Shown: positions 1-8,013, counted from the stretch's first letter. The stretch: DNA of 13,378 bases from Thermogutta sp. (GCF_014359955.1 NZ_JACIYL010000030.1:1-13378), one strand, 5' to 3'. Made by a program: numbers and translations. Notes: generated by a model from the letters alone, not told the origin.

Positions 1-3000
1 TCCCGTGGAGTGTTCGGCAGGACGGAGGCCCGCGTGGCGGCCGTCGAACGGGGCAGTCCCGCGGAAGCAGTGGGCTTTCGGCCAGGCGATCGGATCATCA
101 GAATCGGATCACGGGAGGCCACATCGCCCCAGGAAGTGGAAGCCGAACTGGGGCGCTGCTTGGAACTGCTCTCGCGCGATGAGAGGGCATTATCTAACTC
201 AATAAACCATATTTACTATCCTGCGAACTTTGGTACCGATAGTGAAAAAGTACCCGCCGTTAGTGTTAGCATTCTCCGCGGCGTTGCGGAACCGTTTGCG
301 GGACATCCTCACCCGGATTTGTATGTCGATGAGAAAAGCCCCCATCCGGCCGGCCGATTCGGCTGCACGATTTGTCATGGAGGTGTGGGGCTGGCCACGG
401 ATGTGGCGGGGGCGGAGCATTTTCAAAAGCAGTCTGAATTTAAAGAAACGGCCACCTCTTTCGCGGCCTCGATCGATCCCATGCCGCCGACCTCACTCGT
501 GGAAAGCCGTTGCTTGCGGTGTCACGAGAGGGTGTTTGATCTTGTCGAAACACGGCGACAGGAGGATTCGGTGGCTTCTCAACTGGTGACAGGCCGGCGA
601 CTTGTCGAACGATACGGATGCTATGCCTGCCATCAATTCGGCAGCGATGGGGTTGGCAGGGAGCGATTGGCCGCCGATTTGCAACTGCGCGGTCCGGCTG
701 CGGAAGTGGCCGAGGAAATCCTCGCCTGCAGGCCGCCGCAAGGTGTGGCAACTGCTGCTCGGCAGGTCCTCCAATCGCCCGGGAATTCCAGGGGCGTCGA
801 GGCGTTGAAAAAAGAACTGGAAGCCTGGCTTTCGGATCTCTCGAAAGTCCCGCCGCGATCTACAGAAGAGCGGATCCGCCAACTGGAAATCCACCGTCTT
901 GCGGGAGTGCTTCGCTCTTCTCAGACGAGGTCGGACGGCCTGGGGAAACCCGGCCCCAGTTTGCGGCATGTAAGTGATCGTCTCACCCGGCCGCAGTTGG
1001 AGGCGATCATCGCAGATCCTCAGAGTGTTCTTCCGGGGGCGAAGATGCCCCGTTTTTTCGGCATTAATCCGCCGTCGTCTCATGCCGAAGTTGATGTGAA
1101 CGGATTTGCCGCTGCGGAAATAGCGGGCATTGCGGAATACCTTGTGGCGCGGAGTCGCTCCGTTGAATCGTCGGCGCAGACAGGTTCTGGCCCCACGGCG
1201 GCCGCAGAAAATCCCACGACGAATCAGGTGGGTTGGGGGAAAATTCTGTTTGAAACGCAGGGTTGCCTGGCCTGTCATACCCATCGGGAATTTCCTGCCG
1301 CTTCGCCGGGACCGACTCTTGGCCCCGATTTGTCCGACCTGGGAAGCCGCTGGACTGGGCCGCGAGCCAGGGAATGGCTGGAGCGCTGGCTGGAAGACCC
1401 ACGGTCGCTCAACCCCGACACGCGAATGCCCCGTCCCCAGTGGCGTGAGGATTCCTGGCTCTACAGGCTCGCTGGTTCAGAATCGGTAGTGGGCAATCCG
1501 CCGGGTGGCGAGAATTCCTCCGCACGTACTGCACCCTGGACACCGCGGTCTTTGATTCGGGCACTGGCGAGCTTCCTGTTGCAAGGAAGAGAACAAAACA
1601 TGGATTCTGCCCGGCCCACCGTTGACGATACTCAAATCGACGCGGCAGTGACCGCTTATCTGGCGGAAGAATTTGGCCTCTCGCAGGCCCGGTTGTACGC
1701 TCAGCACGGCGTGGCTTCCGAGGAAATTGAACGGCTCAGCCCCGGCTTGGCTGTGGAATTAGCCGAGTTAGTGGCACCGCTTTCGCGGGAGAAAAAGCTG
1801 CGTTATTTGGGACGCAAGGCTATTGCCCGATACGGGTGCTACGCATGTCACAGTATTCCTGGCTTCGAAGGCCAAGCACCGATTGGCCCGGATCTTTCCA
1901 CCTTCGGTCAAAAGCCCGTAGCCCTTTTGGATTTCGGTCATAGTGGGCAATTTCTGCAGGAAACGGCGGCGGGGAGCGCTCTCTATCGCGAAGCGAGCTA
2001 TCGGCCGGAACTGGTGACGCTACTAGGGATGCGCCGTCGGGAAAGCGGGCTGTGGCTGAAACTGACGCAGCCCCGGGTTTTCGATTACGGGATAACATTC
2101 CAGAGTCCTCTCCATCGACTGCGGATGCCGCAGTTTCCCCTCACGCGAGAGGAGCGCTGGGCCATCATGACGTTCGTGCTTGGGTTGGATGGATTTGAGG
2201 CACCCCCGGAGTATTCACCCTACCAGGATCCGCGAAGGGGGGCACTCGCCCTGGGCAGGATGGTGATCGAACGTCACGGCTGTGAGCGGTGTCACATGCT
2301 CCGTCCGGAAAAATGGACTTTTCGCTATCTGACAGAAGAGCCGCCTGAGCCGCCGATGGCTCCGCAGCCGGAAACCCAAACGCAACCACAAGACATCGTG
2401 GGCTCCGCTCAAGCGAAGGGAGAGCCAGTTTCGGCGCCTCTTTCCGTGTTCAGTTTTGGCGTGGTTGTGGGACGTCCGCAGCGTGATTTCTCGGGTCGTC
2501 TTCTCGAAGATGTTGACGACTGGGACAATCCGCTTTACTTTTTCGAACCGTGGCGACCTGTGCGAGTTGGGAATAAGATTTGGCCTGTGGGACAGGCTGC
2601 CCTCCCGATCGCAAAACCGCAAATCACCGGCATCACTCCGCAGGATGGTGGTGCATGGGCCAACCAGCTCTACGGTCGGTTGGCGGAGTATGCGCAGCGA
2701 CTGACGCTCAACGTGGGGCCTTCCGAGTTGTGGGGGGCCGTTCCACCACCGCTCTGTTATGAAGGGGTGGCCGTTCAGGAAGCATGGTTGCGAGCGTTCC
2801 TCCGCAGGCCGGTTTCCATTCGTCCGGCGGTTCCCCTGGCCATGCCCCTGTACGAGTTGAGTGCCCAGGAGATCGATTGGCTTGTGGATTACTTTCAGGC
2901 TTTGCATTCGATGATGCCGGAGCAGGAGGAGCCAGTGGCACGGCAGCCGGAAGCTGCGGTCCAGCAGCAGGAGCAGGAGTGGTTCCGTCGGCTCGAGTTG

Positions 3001-3345
3001 GCGGAAAAACTGATCCACGACACGAAAACGTACTGCGGAAAGTGTCATCGCTTTACGGCCGTGGGCGCTGGGGATCTAGCCACGCCGAACGAAGCGCCTG
3101 CCCTCGATGAGGTGTATCGCCGATTGCAGGCCACTTATATCAGCGAGTGGGTGAAGAATCCCCGGGCCATTCTGCCGTACACTGCGATGCCGATCAATTT
3201 TCCGCCCGGCGAGGAGCCCCTTGACCGAAGTGTCTTCGATGCGCCTCCCGACCAGCAGCGCCAGGCTGTGGTGGATCTCCTGCAAAATTACGATCGGTAT
3301 TTGCGGCAGAAGTGTCTTTTTTCGCCCGATGCTTCGGGCGAGTAG
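1..3345 (+). CDS. PDZ-domain heptahaem cytochrome c (5'-partial)
   Basis: The reading frame is open from base 1, and a PDZ fold has already begun there (AAVERGSPAEAVGFRPGDRI), so the true start lies upstream and the GTG at base 10 is not a credible start. Of 1114 visible residues, about 1-60 are PDZ. Seven CxxCH haem c sites follow, with first Cys at residues 122, 171, 207, 422, 613, 761 and 1012. The last five are each followed by a candidate axial Met in an MP motif (M349, M476, M709, M948, M1063). The first two have no obvious Met and may be bis-His. The sites at 207 and 613 share GCYACH, which suggests repeated duplication of a mono-haem domain. Pro/Gln-rich linkers lie near residues 785-800 and 980-995. 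No membrane segment is seen in the visible part. An exported location is required for haem c attachment. The role is probably electron transfer, perhaps between a quinol-oxidising complex and the downstream carriers; partners are inferred. No close named family is recognised. Confidence 0.9.
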   Translation, partial: SRGVFGRTEARVAAVERGSPAEAVGFRPGDRIIRIGSREATSPQEVEAELGRCLELLSRDERALSNSINHIYYPANFGTDSEKVPAVSVSILRGVAEPFAGHPHPDLYVDEKSPHPAGRFGCTICHGGVGLATDVAGAEHFQKQSEFKETATSFAASIDPMPPTSLVESRCLRCHERVFDLVETRRQEDSVASQLVTGRRLVERYGCYACHQFGSDGVGRERLAADLQLRGPAAEVAEEILACRPPQGVATAARQVLQSPGNSRGVEALKKELEAWLSDLSKVPPRSTEERIRQLEIHRLAGVLRSSQTRSDGLGKPGPSLRHVSDRLTRPQLEAIIADPQSVLPGAKMPRFFGINPPSSHAEVDVNGFAAAEIAGIAEYLVARSRSVESSAQTGSGPTAAAENPTTNQVGWGKILFETQGCLACHTHREFPAASPGPTLGPDLSDLGSRWTGPRAREWLERWLEDPRSLNPDTRMPRPQWREDSWLYRLAGSESVVGNPPGGENSSARTAPWTPRSLIRALASFLLQGREQNMDSARPTVDDTQIDAAVTAYLAEEFGLSQARLYAQHGVASEEIERLSPGLAVELAELVAPLSREKKLRYLGRKAIARYGCYACHSIPGFEGQAPIGPDLSTFGQKPVALLDFGHSGQFLQETAAGSALYREASYRPELVTLLGMRRRESGLWLKLTQPRVFDYGITFQSPLHRLRMPQFPLTREERWAIMTFVLGLDGFEAPPEYSPYQDPRRGALALGRMVIERHGCERCHMLRPEKWTFRYLTEEPPEPPMAPQPETQTQPQDIVGSAQAKGEPVSAPLSVFSFGVVVGRPQRDFSGRLLEDVDDWDNPLYFFEPWRPVRVGNKIWPVGQAALPIAKPQITGITPQDGGAWANQLYGRLAEYAQRLTLNVGPSELWGAVPPPLCYEGVAVQEAWLRAFLRRPVSIRPAVPLAMPLYELSAQEIDWLVDYFQALHSMMPEQEEPVARQPEAAVQQQEQEWFRRLELAEKLIHDTKTYCGKCHRFTAVGAGDLATPNEAPALDEVYRRLQATYISEWVKNPRAILPYTAMPINFPPGEEPLDRSVFDAPPDQQRQAVVDLLQNYDRYLRQKCLFSPDASGE
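3322..3341 (+). other. Perfect 8-bp stem-loop at the end of the cytochrome gene
   Basis: An 8-bp perfect inverted repeat (TCGCCCGA and TCGGGCGA) with a 4-base loop ends one base before the final base of the last sense codon, next to the TAG stop. Six T residues precede it on the + strand and none follow, so it is not a normal intrinsic terminator for the upstream gene. On the - strand it is followed by A residues, which also argues against termination. It could protect the 3' end of a processed mRNA or simply reflect codon choice. Confidence 0.35.
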
Positions 3346-3609
3346 GCCACGGAGTCGCGGCCCTGACCAACATCGGGCGAAGCCAGTAGTAACCAGCATT
3401 TGGCCGGAAAGCCCCTGGCGCCGTACAATGGGAAGATGCCACCCGGCCGACGCCAGAACGCAATGCGGGCAACCGCTTTATTCCTGAATGAGGGCCCCCA
3501 ACCAGCTTTTGATACCCCCACTGAGTGCTGCCCGTGTATAGCAATGCTTCCGAATTGTCATCGCGGAGGGTTCAACAAAGGTCGCGGCGGAACGGTGAAA
3601 GGTGATGCC

Positions 3610-4479
3610 ATGAGGAACGAATTGCGGCAAACACGGTCAAAAGGCGTTCATCCTGCGGGACACTTCATTTCACGATCCCGACACCGGCGGGAATTTCTCA
3701 AAAAGCTGGCGGCGCTGGGAACGCTCTTGAGTGTTCCACGACCTCTTGTTTCTTCCACTTTGCTGGGCGAGGGAGCCGGGCAACTGGGGGAGTTAACCGG
3801 AAGATTCATTTACGTGGGCACACCCCCGGAACGAAAGAAACTCAAAGTCGATAAGGATGTGGATTGCTGCGGGAAGTACGACATCCGGGACGAATCACTG
3901 ATGGTGGGGCCAGATGGCGGACTGGCCAACGTTTACGTGTATCTGCGGAGCCGCGGTGTTCCGATCCCCCCCGGGCTGGCCGAAAAATTTCCCAAACGCG
4001 TGACTTTAGATAACCGGGACTGCATTTTTAAACCGCATTGTTTGGCGATTTGGTACACCGTTCAGGAATTTTATATTGTCAATTCTGATCCGATTGCCCA
4101 AAACGTGGCCTTCACCCCTTTGGGTGACTTGCCCGCCAATATTATTCTGGCTCCGGCCCCTGGTGAAAAAACAGACGCCACGTGGCGATTTCACCGCAGT
4201 CAAACGGAGCCCGTCCACATCGTGTGCAATTACCATCCCTGGGAAAGCGCCTATATTCTTCCGCGTGATAACCCCTATTTCGCGATCAGCGGGAGTGATG
4301 GAACATTTCACATTCCTTACCTTCCGCCGGGCGAATGGGAATTCCAGCTTTGGCAGGAACGCGTGCGGCAATTTGAGTTGCCCGGCTATCCGCGGGGGCG
4401 TTTCACGGTCACAATCAAGCCTGGCCTGAACGACCTGGGCACAATTCGTGTCAGTCCCGCATCGCTTCGGGTGACCTGA
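3610..4479 (+). CDS. Tat-exported cupredoxin-like protein
   Basis: I chose the ATG at 3610 because AAAGGTGA lies just upstream at good spacing. The frame stays open back to 3400, but the extension would put the signal far from the N-terminus. Residues 26-31 read RREFLK, a twin-arginine motif, followed by a short hydrophobic stretch, so folded export by Tat is likely. The mature part begins with a beta-rich domain (GRFIYVGTPPERKKLKVDKD) with adjacent Cys86-Cys87. His143 and the later Cys206-x2-His209 sit where cupredoxins place copper ligands. The usual Met is absent: WESAY follows the His-Pro. The C-terminal third (GTFHIPYLPPGEWEFQLW, then VTIKPGLNDLGTI) resembles carboxypeptidase-regulatory-like or 'methylamine utilisation'-type beta domains, as in many planctomycete proteins. 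At 289 residues between two cytochrome genes, it may be a copper electron carrier. Copper binding is inferred. The 264-base gap before it holds no other gene I can support. Confidence 0.85.
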   Translation: MRNELRQTRSKGVHPAGHFISRSRHRREFLKKLAALGTLLSVPRPLVSSTLLGEGAGQLGELTGRFIYVGTPPERKKLKVDKDVDCCGKYDIRDESLMVGPDGGLANVYVYLRSRGVPIPPGLAEKFPKRVTLDNRDCIFKPHCLAIWYTVQEFYIVNSDPIAQNVAFTPLGDLPANIILAPAPGEKTDATWRFHRSQTEPVHIVCNYHPWESAYILPRDNPYFAISGSDGTFHIPYLPPGEWEFQLWQERVRQFELPGYPRGRFTVTIKPGLNDLGTIRVSPASLRVT

Positions 4480-4487
4480 ATATTCAG
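4476..4487. repeat. 12-bp perfect palindrome overlapping a stop codon
   Basis: CTGAATATTCAG is a perfect 12-base palindrome that includes the TGA stop of the cupredoxin-like gene. It lies in the short AT-rich gap before the dihaem cytochrome gene. It could be an operator half-site pair. A few such palindromes are expected by chance in a window of this size. Confidence 0.25.
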
Positions 4488-4508
4488 TATGCTGCGTGGA
4501 TCAATTGT

Positions 4509-4522
4509 GTTAATGATTTAAC
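4509..4522. repeat. Short inverted repeat in the AT-rich gap
   Basis: GTTAA and TTAAC flank the 4-base spacer TGAT in the AT-rich 51-base gap between the cupredoxin-like and dihaem cytochrome genes. It lies just upstream of the candidate promoter at 4531-4558, a position that suits a regulator site. Its size alone does not prove a function. Confidence 0.25.
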
Positions 4523-4530
4523 TGTGCAAC

Positions 4531-4558
4531 ATGACATCGGCACGGGATGTTGTATCAT
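4531..4558 (+). promoter_or_regulatory. Candidate sigma70-like promoter for the dihaem cytochrome
   Basis: ATGACA (4531-4536), 16 bases, then TATCAT (4553-4558): each hexamer matches the bacterial housekeeping consensus at five of six bases. It lies in an AT-rich island inside G+C-rich sequence. If real, transcription would start near 4565, leaving the ATG at 4531 outside the message and favouring the ATG at 4567 or the TTG at 4594 as start. Confidence 0.3.
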
Positions 4559-5754
4559 TATTCAATATGATTTTCGCTGGCTCCGAAATATCGTTGACGA
4601 GAGCGTCACGTGGCAGAGGGTCGGCTGGCCGGAAGTCTGTCACCTGCGCAGTCTTGCTCGTCCTATCACTGAGTTTGGCTGGATGTAGTAAGCCGCGACC
4701 TGTGGAGTTTCGCTTGAACACGGAGGGACGCGATCCTGCGTCTATCTCGCCGGCCCAGCGTGAGGCGATTGTCAGCATGCTCACGGATCTCTTCGGCACT
4801 CCCGATGAGCCTCGTGTTCCACCCGGTGTCCATCTCGATCTGGAGCTTCTTCGGCGGGCCGCAGGACCAACCGGCCGCGATTTCAGCGGGGTGGAGCGGG
4901 GCCTCTATCGCAAGCATTGCGCCGTGTGTCACGGAATATCGGGGGATGGAGCAGGGCCTATCGCGGCGATGCTCAACCCCTATCCTCGCGATTTCCGCTA
5001 TGGGATTTTCAAGTACACGTCCACCGTACTGGGGGCCAAGCCCACGCGGCAGGACCTCGAACGGACCATCCGCCGCGGCATTCCCGGAACAGGAATGCCG
5101 TCCTTTGCACCCCTGCCCGATGAAGATATTCAGGCACTTATTGAATATGTCAAATATCTTTCCATCCGCGGCGAAACCGAATTGTATTTGTTGCGGCTGG
5201 TGGTTGATGAGAACGAACTGCTTCCCCTCAACAAGGAAAGTGTCATCGACGAAGGGGTTCTCCCCGTGGCCGAAGCATGGGAAATGCCGGAGAAAGATCC
5301 CGAGCACTGGGTGGTAAAGCCGCAGCGGCCACATCTTGACGAGGCTCAGCTCAAGGCGGCGATCGAGCGCGGGAGACTCATCTATCAGGAACCACGCTCC
5401 CAGTGTGTGAAGTGTCATGGGCCGGAAGGACGGGGCGATGGCGAGCAAACCGATCTCTACGACGACTGGAACAAACCGAAAAAAGGTGTCACCGACGAAC
5501 AGACGCGGGAACTTTCACGCTGGTTTTCCCTGCCCTTGCAGCAACTGAAACCTCGTAACTTTCAGGAGGGGATTTTTCACGGAGGCGGCCGTCCCGAGGA
5601 TATCTATCTCAGAATCTATGTGGGGATCAAAGGCACACCGATGCCTGCCATGGGGCCGGCTCCCGGCCAGCCCGGCATTCTTACGCCCGAAGAAATCTGG
5701 GACCTTACATTCTATGTGCTGTCTTTAGCGCGAAAGACGGACCCAAAAAAGTAA
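4531..5754 (+). CDS. Dihaem cytochrome c lipoprotein
   Basis: The protein has a basic stretch, a hydrophobic segment and the lipobox LAGC, with the lipidated Cys at residue 52 counted from 4531, so it should be a membrane-anchored exported lipoprotein. Two cytochrome c domains follow. The first has C130-x2-C133-H134 with Met189 in GTGMPSF. The second has C292-x2-C295-H296 with Met371 or Met374 in TPMPAM. Both haem sites continue as HGxxGxGxG, typical of small class I cytochromes. The first domain (CAVCHGISGDGAGP, then NPYPRDFR) recalls the ActE-type subunit of alternative complex III and related oxidase-linked cytochromes, but I cannot assign it firmly. It probably passes electrons to a terminal oxidase, in line with ctaA and ctaB directly downstream. 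The start is uncertain: ATG 4531, ATG 4567 and TTG 4594 are all possible, none has a clear ribosome binding site, and a promoter-like sequence overlaps the first. Confidence 0.9.
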   Translation: MTSARDVVSLFNMIFAGSEISLTRASRGRGSAGRKSVTCAVLLVLSLSLAGCSKPRPVEFRLNTEGRDPASISPAQREAIVSMLTDLFGTPDEPRVPPGVHLDLELLRRAAGPTGRDFSGVERGLYRKHCAVCHGISGDGAGPIAAMLNPYPRDFRYGIFKYTSTVLGAKPTRQDLERTIRRGIPGTGMPSFAPLPDEDIQALIEYVKYLSIRGETELYLLRLVVDENELLPLNKESVIDEGVLPVAEAWEMPEKDPEHWVVKPQRPHLDEAQLKAAIERGRLIYQEPRSQCVKCHGPEGRGDGEQTDLYDDWNKPKKGVTDEQTRELSRWFSLPLQQLKPRNFQEGIFHGGGRPEDIYLRIYVGIKGTPMPAMGPAPGQPGILTPEEIWDLTFYVLSLARKTDPKK

Positions 5755-5788
5755 AACTCGCCCTGTAAAAATTGAGTTGGATAGTTCT

Positions 5789-6790
5789 ATGGAGCGTGGT
5801 GGTTCGGTTGACAGAGCGGCTGAACGAGGAACACGCTGGGCCTACCGGCTGGCCTGGGTCCTGTGGGCTGTGACCTTTCCACTGATCTGGATGGGCGGTT
5901 TTGTCACCACCTACAACGCTGGCATGGCCGTTCCCGACTGGCCCAATACTTACGGTTATAACCTGTTTCTCTATCCCATAGAAAGCTGGCTCAAAACCTG
6001 GGATATTTTCCTGGAACACAGTCACCGTCTGATTGCCTCCGCGGCGGGGTTTGTGTCCATCGCGCTGATGGTCATCCTCTGGAGGACGGGCTCCGCCCTG
6101 TTACGGCGGCTGGGTGTCGTGGTGTTTATCCTTGTATGCGTGCAGGGAATCATAGGAGGACTGCGGGTACTGGGACAGGAGCTTCTTCTGGCGAATTTGC
6201 ATGGATGTGTCGCACCGCTTTTCTTCGGCCTTGTCACGGGAGTCGTCGTTGTCACGGGGCACGCGATCGCAGGTCCGGATCAATCGAAAGGACTGGGCGA
6301 GTGGTCGCTTTTTCGCGGTGGGGCAGCGTGGCGATTCCTGCTTGTGATGATTATCTATACCCAGATCGTCATTGGCGCCCAACTCCGCCACCTTCCGCCC
6401 ACGCTGTCGCCACAGTGGGCGTTTTTCTGGACGATTGTCCACCTGATTTTCGCCGGTCTTATTGGGGTCGCCCTTGGCATCGTATGGTGGCGCGACCGGC
6501 GTGAGGATCGCTCAAAGTTACTCTGGCTGAAAATCTTGGGGGCGATCTATGCGGTACAGCTTACGCTTGGATTATTCACCTGGGTTGTCAATTATAACTT
6601 TCCCATTTGGTTTCTGAATTATTTCCTTGCTATTTCCTATACCGTCGTGCACGGGGGAGCAGCACAGGCACTCGTCACGACAGCACATACCGCGACGGGA
6701 TCGCTGTTATTGGCCGCCGGTGTTGCTTGCTGGCTCACGGCTGGCCTGGATTGGAGTCCGCGGAACGTGCGCGTGCCGTCACCTGGCTGA
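5789..6790 (+). CDS. ctaA: Haem A synthase (COX15/CtaA family)
   Basis: This integral membrane protein oxidises the C-8 methyl of haem O to a formyl group, giving haem A for aa3-type oxidases. About eight hydrophobic segments are visible, in two similar halves as in the family. The family signature near the N-terminus is clear (GGFVTTYNAGMAVPDWPNTY). The four haem-ligand histidines all appear to be present; counted from the TTG at 5777 they are His81 (EHSHRL; His83 is also nearby), His142 (NLHGC), His222 (TIVHL) and His304 (TTAHTATG). GAQLRH and VHGGAAQAL are further family-like blocks. The length of about 333 residues is normal. The ATG at 5789 is preferred over the TTG at 5777, but neither has a strong ribosome binding site. 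It starts 34 bases after the dihaem cytochrome gene and precedes ctaB, so one respiratory operon is likely. Confidence 0.93.
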   Translation: MERGGSVDRAAERGTRWAYRLAWVLWAVTFPLIWMGGFVTTYNAGMAVPDWPNTYGYNLFLYPIESWLKTWDIFLEHSHRLIASAAGFVSIALMVILWRTGSALLRRLGVVVFILVCVQGIIGGLRVLGQELLLANLHGCVAPLFFGLVTGVVVVTGHAIAGPDQSKGLGEWSLFRGGAAWRFLLVMIIYTQIVIGAQLRHLPPTLSPQWAFFWTIVHLIFAGLIGVALGIVWWRDRREDRSKLLWLKILGAIYAVQLTLGLFTWVVNYNFPIWFLNYFLAISYTVVHGGAAQALVTTAHTATGSLLLAAGVACWLTAGLDWSPRNVRVPSPG

Positions 6791-6909
6791 GACCACCTTC
6801 AAGGCTGCATCGGGACAACCGTCAGGCTTTTAAACGGGAATGGTCATATAACAAACATCACTAACAGAAAGCGATGGACGTAAACTATCTGCAATAAGTG
6901 GTAATGAGC

Positions 6910-7869
6910 ATGAGTAACCCTGGAGAACAAGTTGCGAATACTGTCGTGGCCATGGGCAATAAAAACCGGGAACTTGCCCGCCAGAACTCCTCGCCGGAAG
7001 TGGGCGTCGCGGGATGGCTTCAGGAATGGCAGGCTTTCCTGCGGATCCGCATCCTATTCAGCATCATCGCCACCATGGTCACAGCCGCTGCGCTGGCCGC
7101 TGAATCCGCGGGAGTTGACACGGCAATAGCGGCCAAACTGGTCAGTTTGATTGCCATCATTGTTGGTGCAGTCATTTTCAATCAGGTCCTCGAGAGTGAG
7201 TCTGACCGATTGATGCCGCGCACATCCCATCGACCTGTTGCTGCCGGCAGAATAAGGCGAAGTTGGGCGACCGTTTTGGGAGCCGTGTTGACGCTGATGG
7301 GCACGCTGGGATTGCTGGTGTCGGGCGACGTTGTCTTGTTTGTTCTGGGATTAGCAGCCTGGGCACTCTACGTCATTGTTTACACGCCTCTTAAGAAAAA
7401 AACGAGCTGGCAAACACCGATTGGTGCGGTCGTCGGGGCTGCACCGGTCATCCTGGGGGCGGGCTTGGTGCATGGCTATCACGTGCCCCAGGTGTGGACG
7501 CTCTTTACGCTCATTTTTTTCTGGCAGTTTCCTCATGCCATGGCGATCGCCACGCTGTATCAGGATCAGTTTGCGCGGGCTGGTATTCGGGTGGCACCAG
7601 TTGCCGACCCCAGTGGCCGACTCATGCGTCTCTATACCGTCGCCGGTCTGGTGGGATTGCAACTGTGCGTCATAGGATCGGTGATTTGGGGGGCCATCAA
7701 TGCTGCGATGGCCAGCCTTTTGACCGCCGGGACAATCTATTTGACTTTCCCAACTATGGCGTTCCTTCGCAGCCCGGACCAGTTCCGCAGTCGCCAGCTT
7801 TTGCGGCACACGCTTGTGTATCTGTTTCTTTTAATCCTCATCTTCGCTGTGTTCCGGTGGTTCCATTGA
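6910..7869 (+). CDS. ctaB: Protohaem IX farnesyltransferase (haem O synthase)
   Basis: A UbiA-superfamily membrane prenyltransferase that adds a farnesyl group to haem B to make haem O, the substrate of CtaA. The family blocks are visible in order: DRLMPRTSHRPVAAGRI, YTPLKKKTSWQTPIGAVVGA and FFWQFPHAMAIATLYQDQF. Eight or nine hydrophobic segments alternate with these loops, and the length is typical. Oddly, the first Asp-rich motif, normally NDxxDxxxD, reads NQxxExxxD (nt 7180-7206), so two of the three acidic Asp positions are changed. Related variants may occur in other bacteria. The DRxMxRTxxRP part is intact. Starts at GTG 6898, ATG 6904 and ATG 6910 are all possible; the last is chosen because a weak GTGG lies at suitable spacing. 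A 119-base gap separates it from ctaA, with no gene in it. Confidence 0.92.
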   Translation: MSNPGEQVANTVVAMGNKNRELARQNSSPEVGVAGWLQEWQAFLRIRILFSIIATMVTAAALAAESAGVDTAIAAKLVSLIAIIVGAVIFNQVLESESDRLMPRTSHRPVAAGRIRRSWATVLGAVLTLMGTLGLLVSGDVVLFVLGLAAWALYVIVYTPLKKKTSWQTPIGAVVGAAPVILGAGLVHGYHVPQVWTLFTLIFFWQFPHAMAIATLYQDQFARAGIRVAPVADPSGRLMRLYTVAGLVGLQLCVIGSVIWGAINAAMASLLTAGTIYLTFPTMAFLRSPDQFRSRQLLRHTLVYLFLLILIFAVFRWFH

Positions 7870-8013
7870 ACGAGCGCCGCGCAGTGTTGCCGGGAGAGGT
7901 GGCAGTGCGCGTCTCGCTGGCACAGGAGGTCTCGCCCGCGATTCTTTCCCACTCCCCAACGTGGTACGATAGTTACAGGGAAGACACAACACGTGCTCTG
8001 CGGGGGTCGGACC

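Noticed and set aside
10..12. GTG at base 10 as the start of the first cytochrome
   Set aside because: The frame is open to the window edge and the PDZ fold is already under way, so the gene begins upstream.
2215..3048. 277-codon ORF on the - strand, and similar ones at 493-1284 and 4666-5448
   Set aside because: All are antisense to cytochrome genes with haem motifs in the + frame. Their products are Arg/Pro/His-rich with no recognisable fold.
3509..3542. TTGATA and TATAGC as a promoter before the cupredoxin-like gene
   Set aside because: The spacer is 22 bases, too long for a sigma70 promoter.
3400..3609. N-terminal extension of the cupredoxin-like gene
   Set aside because: It would put 70 unpatterned residues ahead of a Tat signal, and a good ribosome binding site precedes ATG 3610.
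6847..6852. TATAAC as a -10 box before ctaB
   Set aside because: No acceptable -35 hexamer lies 16-18 bases upstream.
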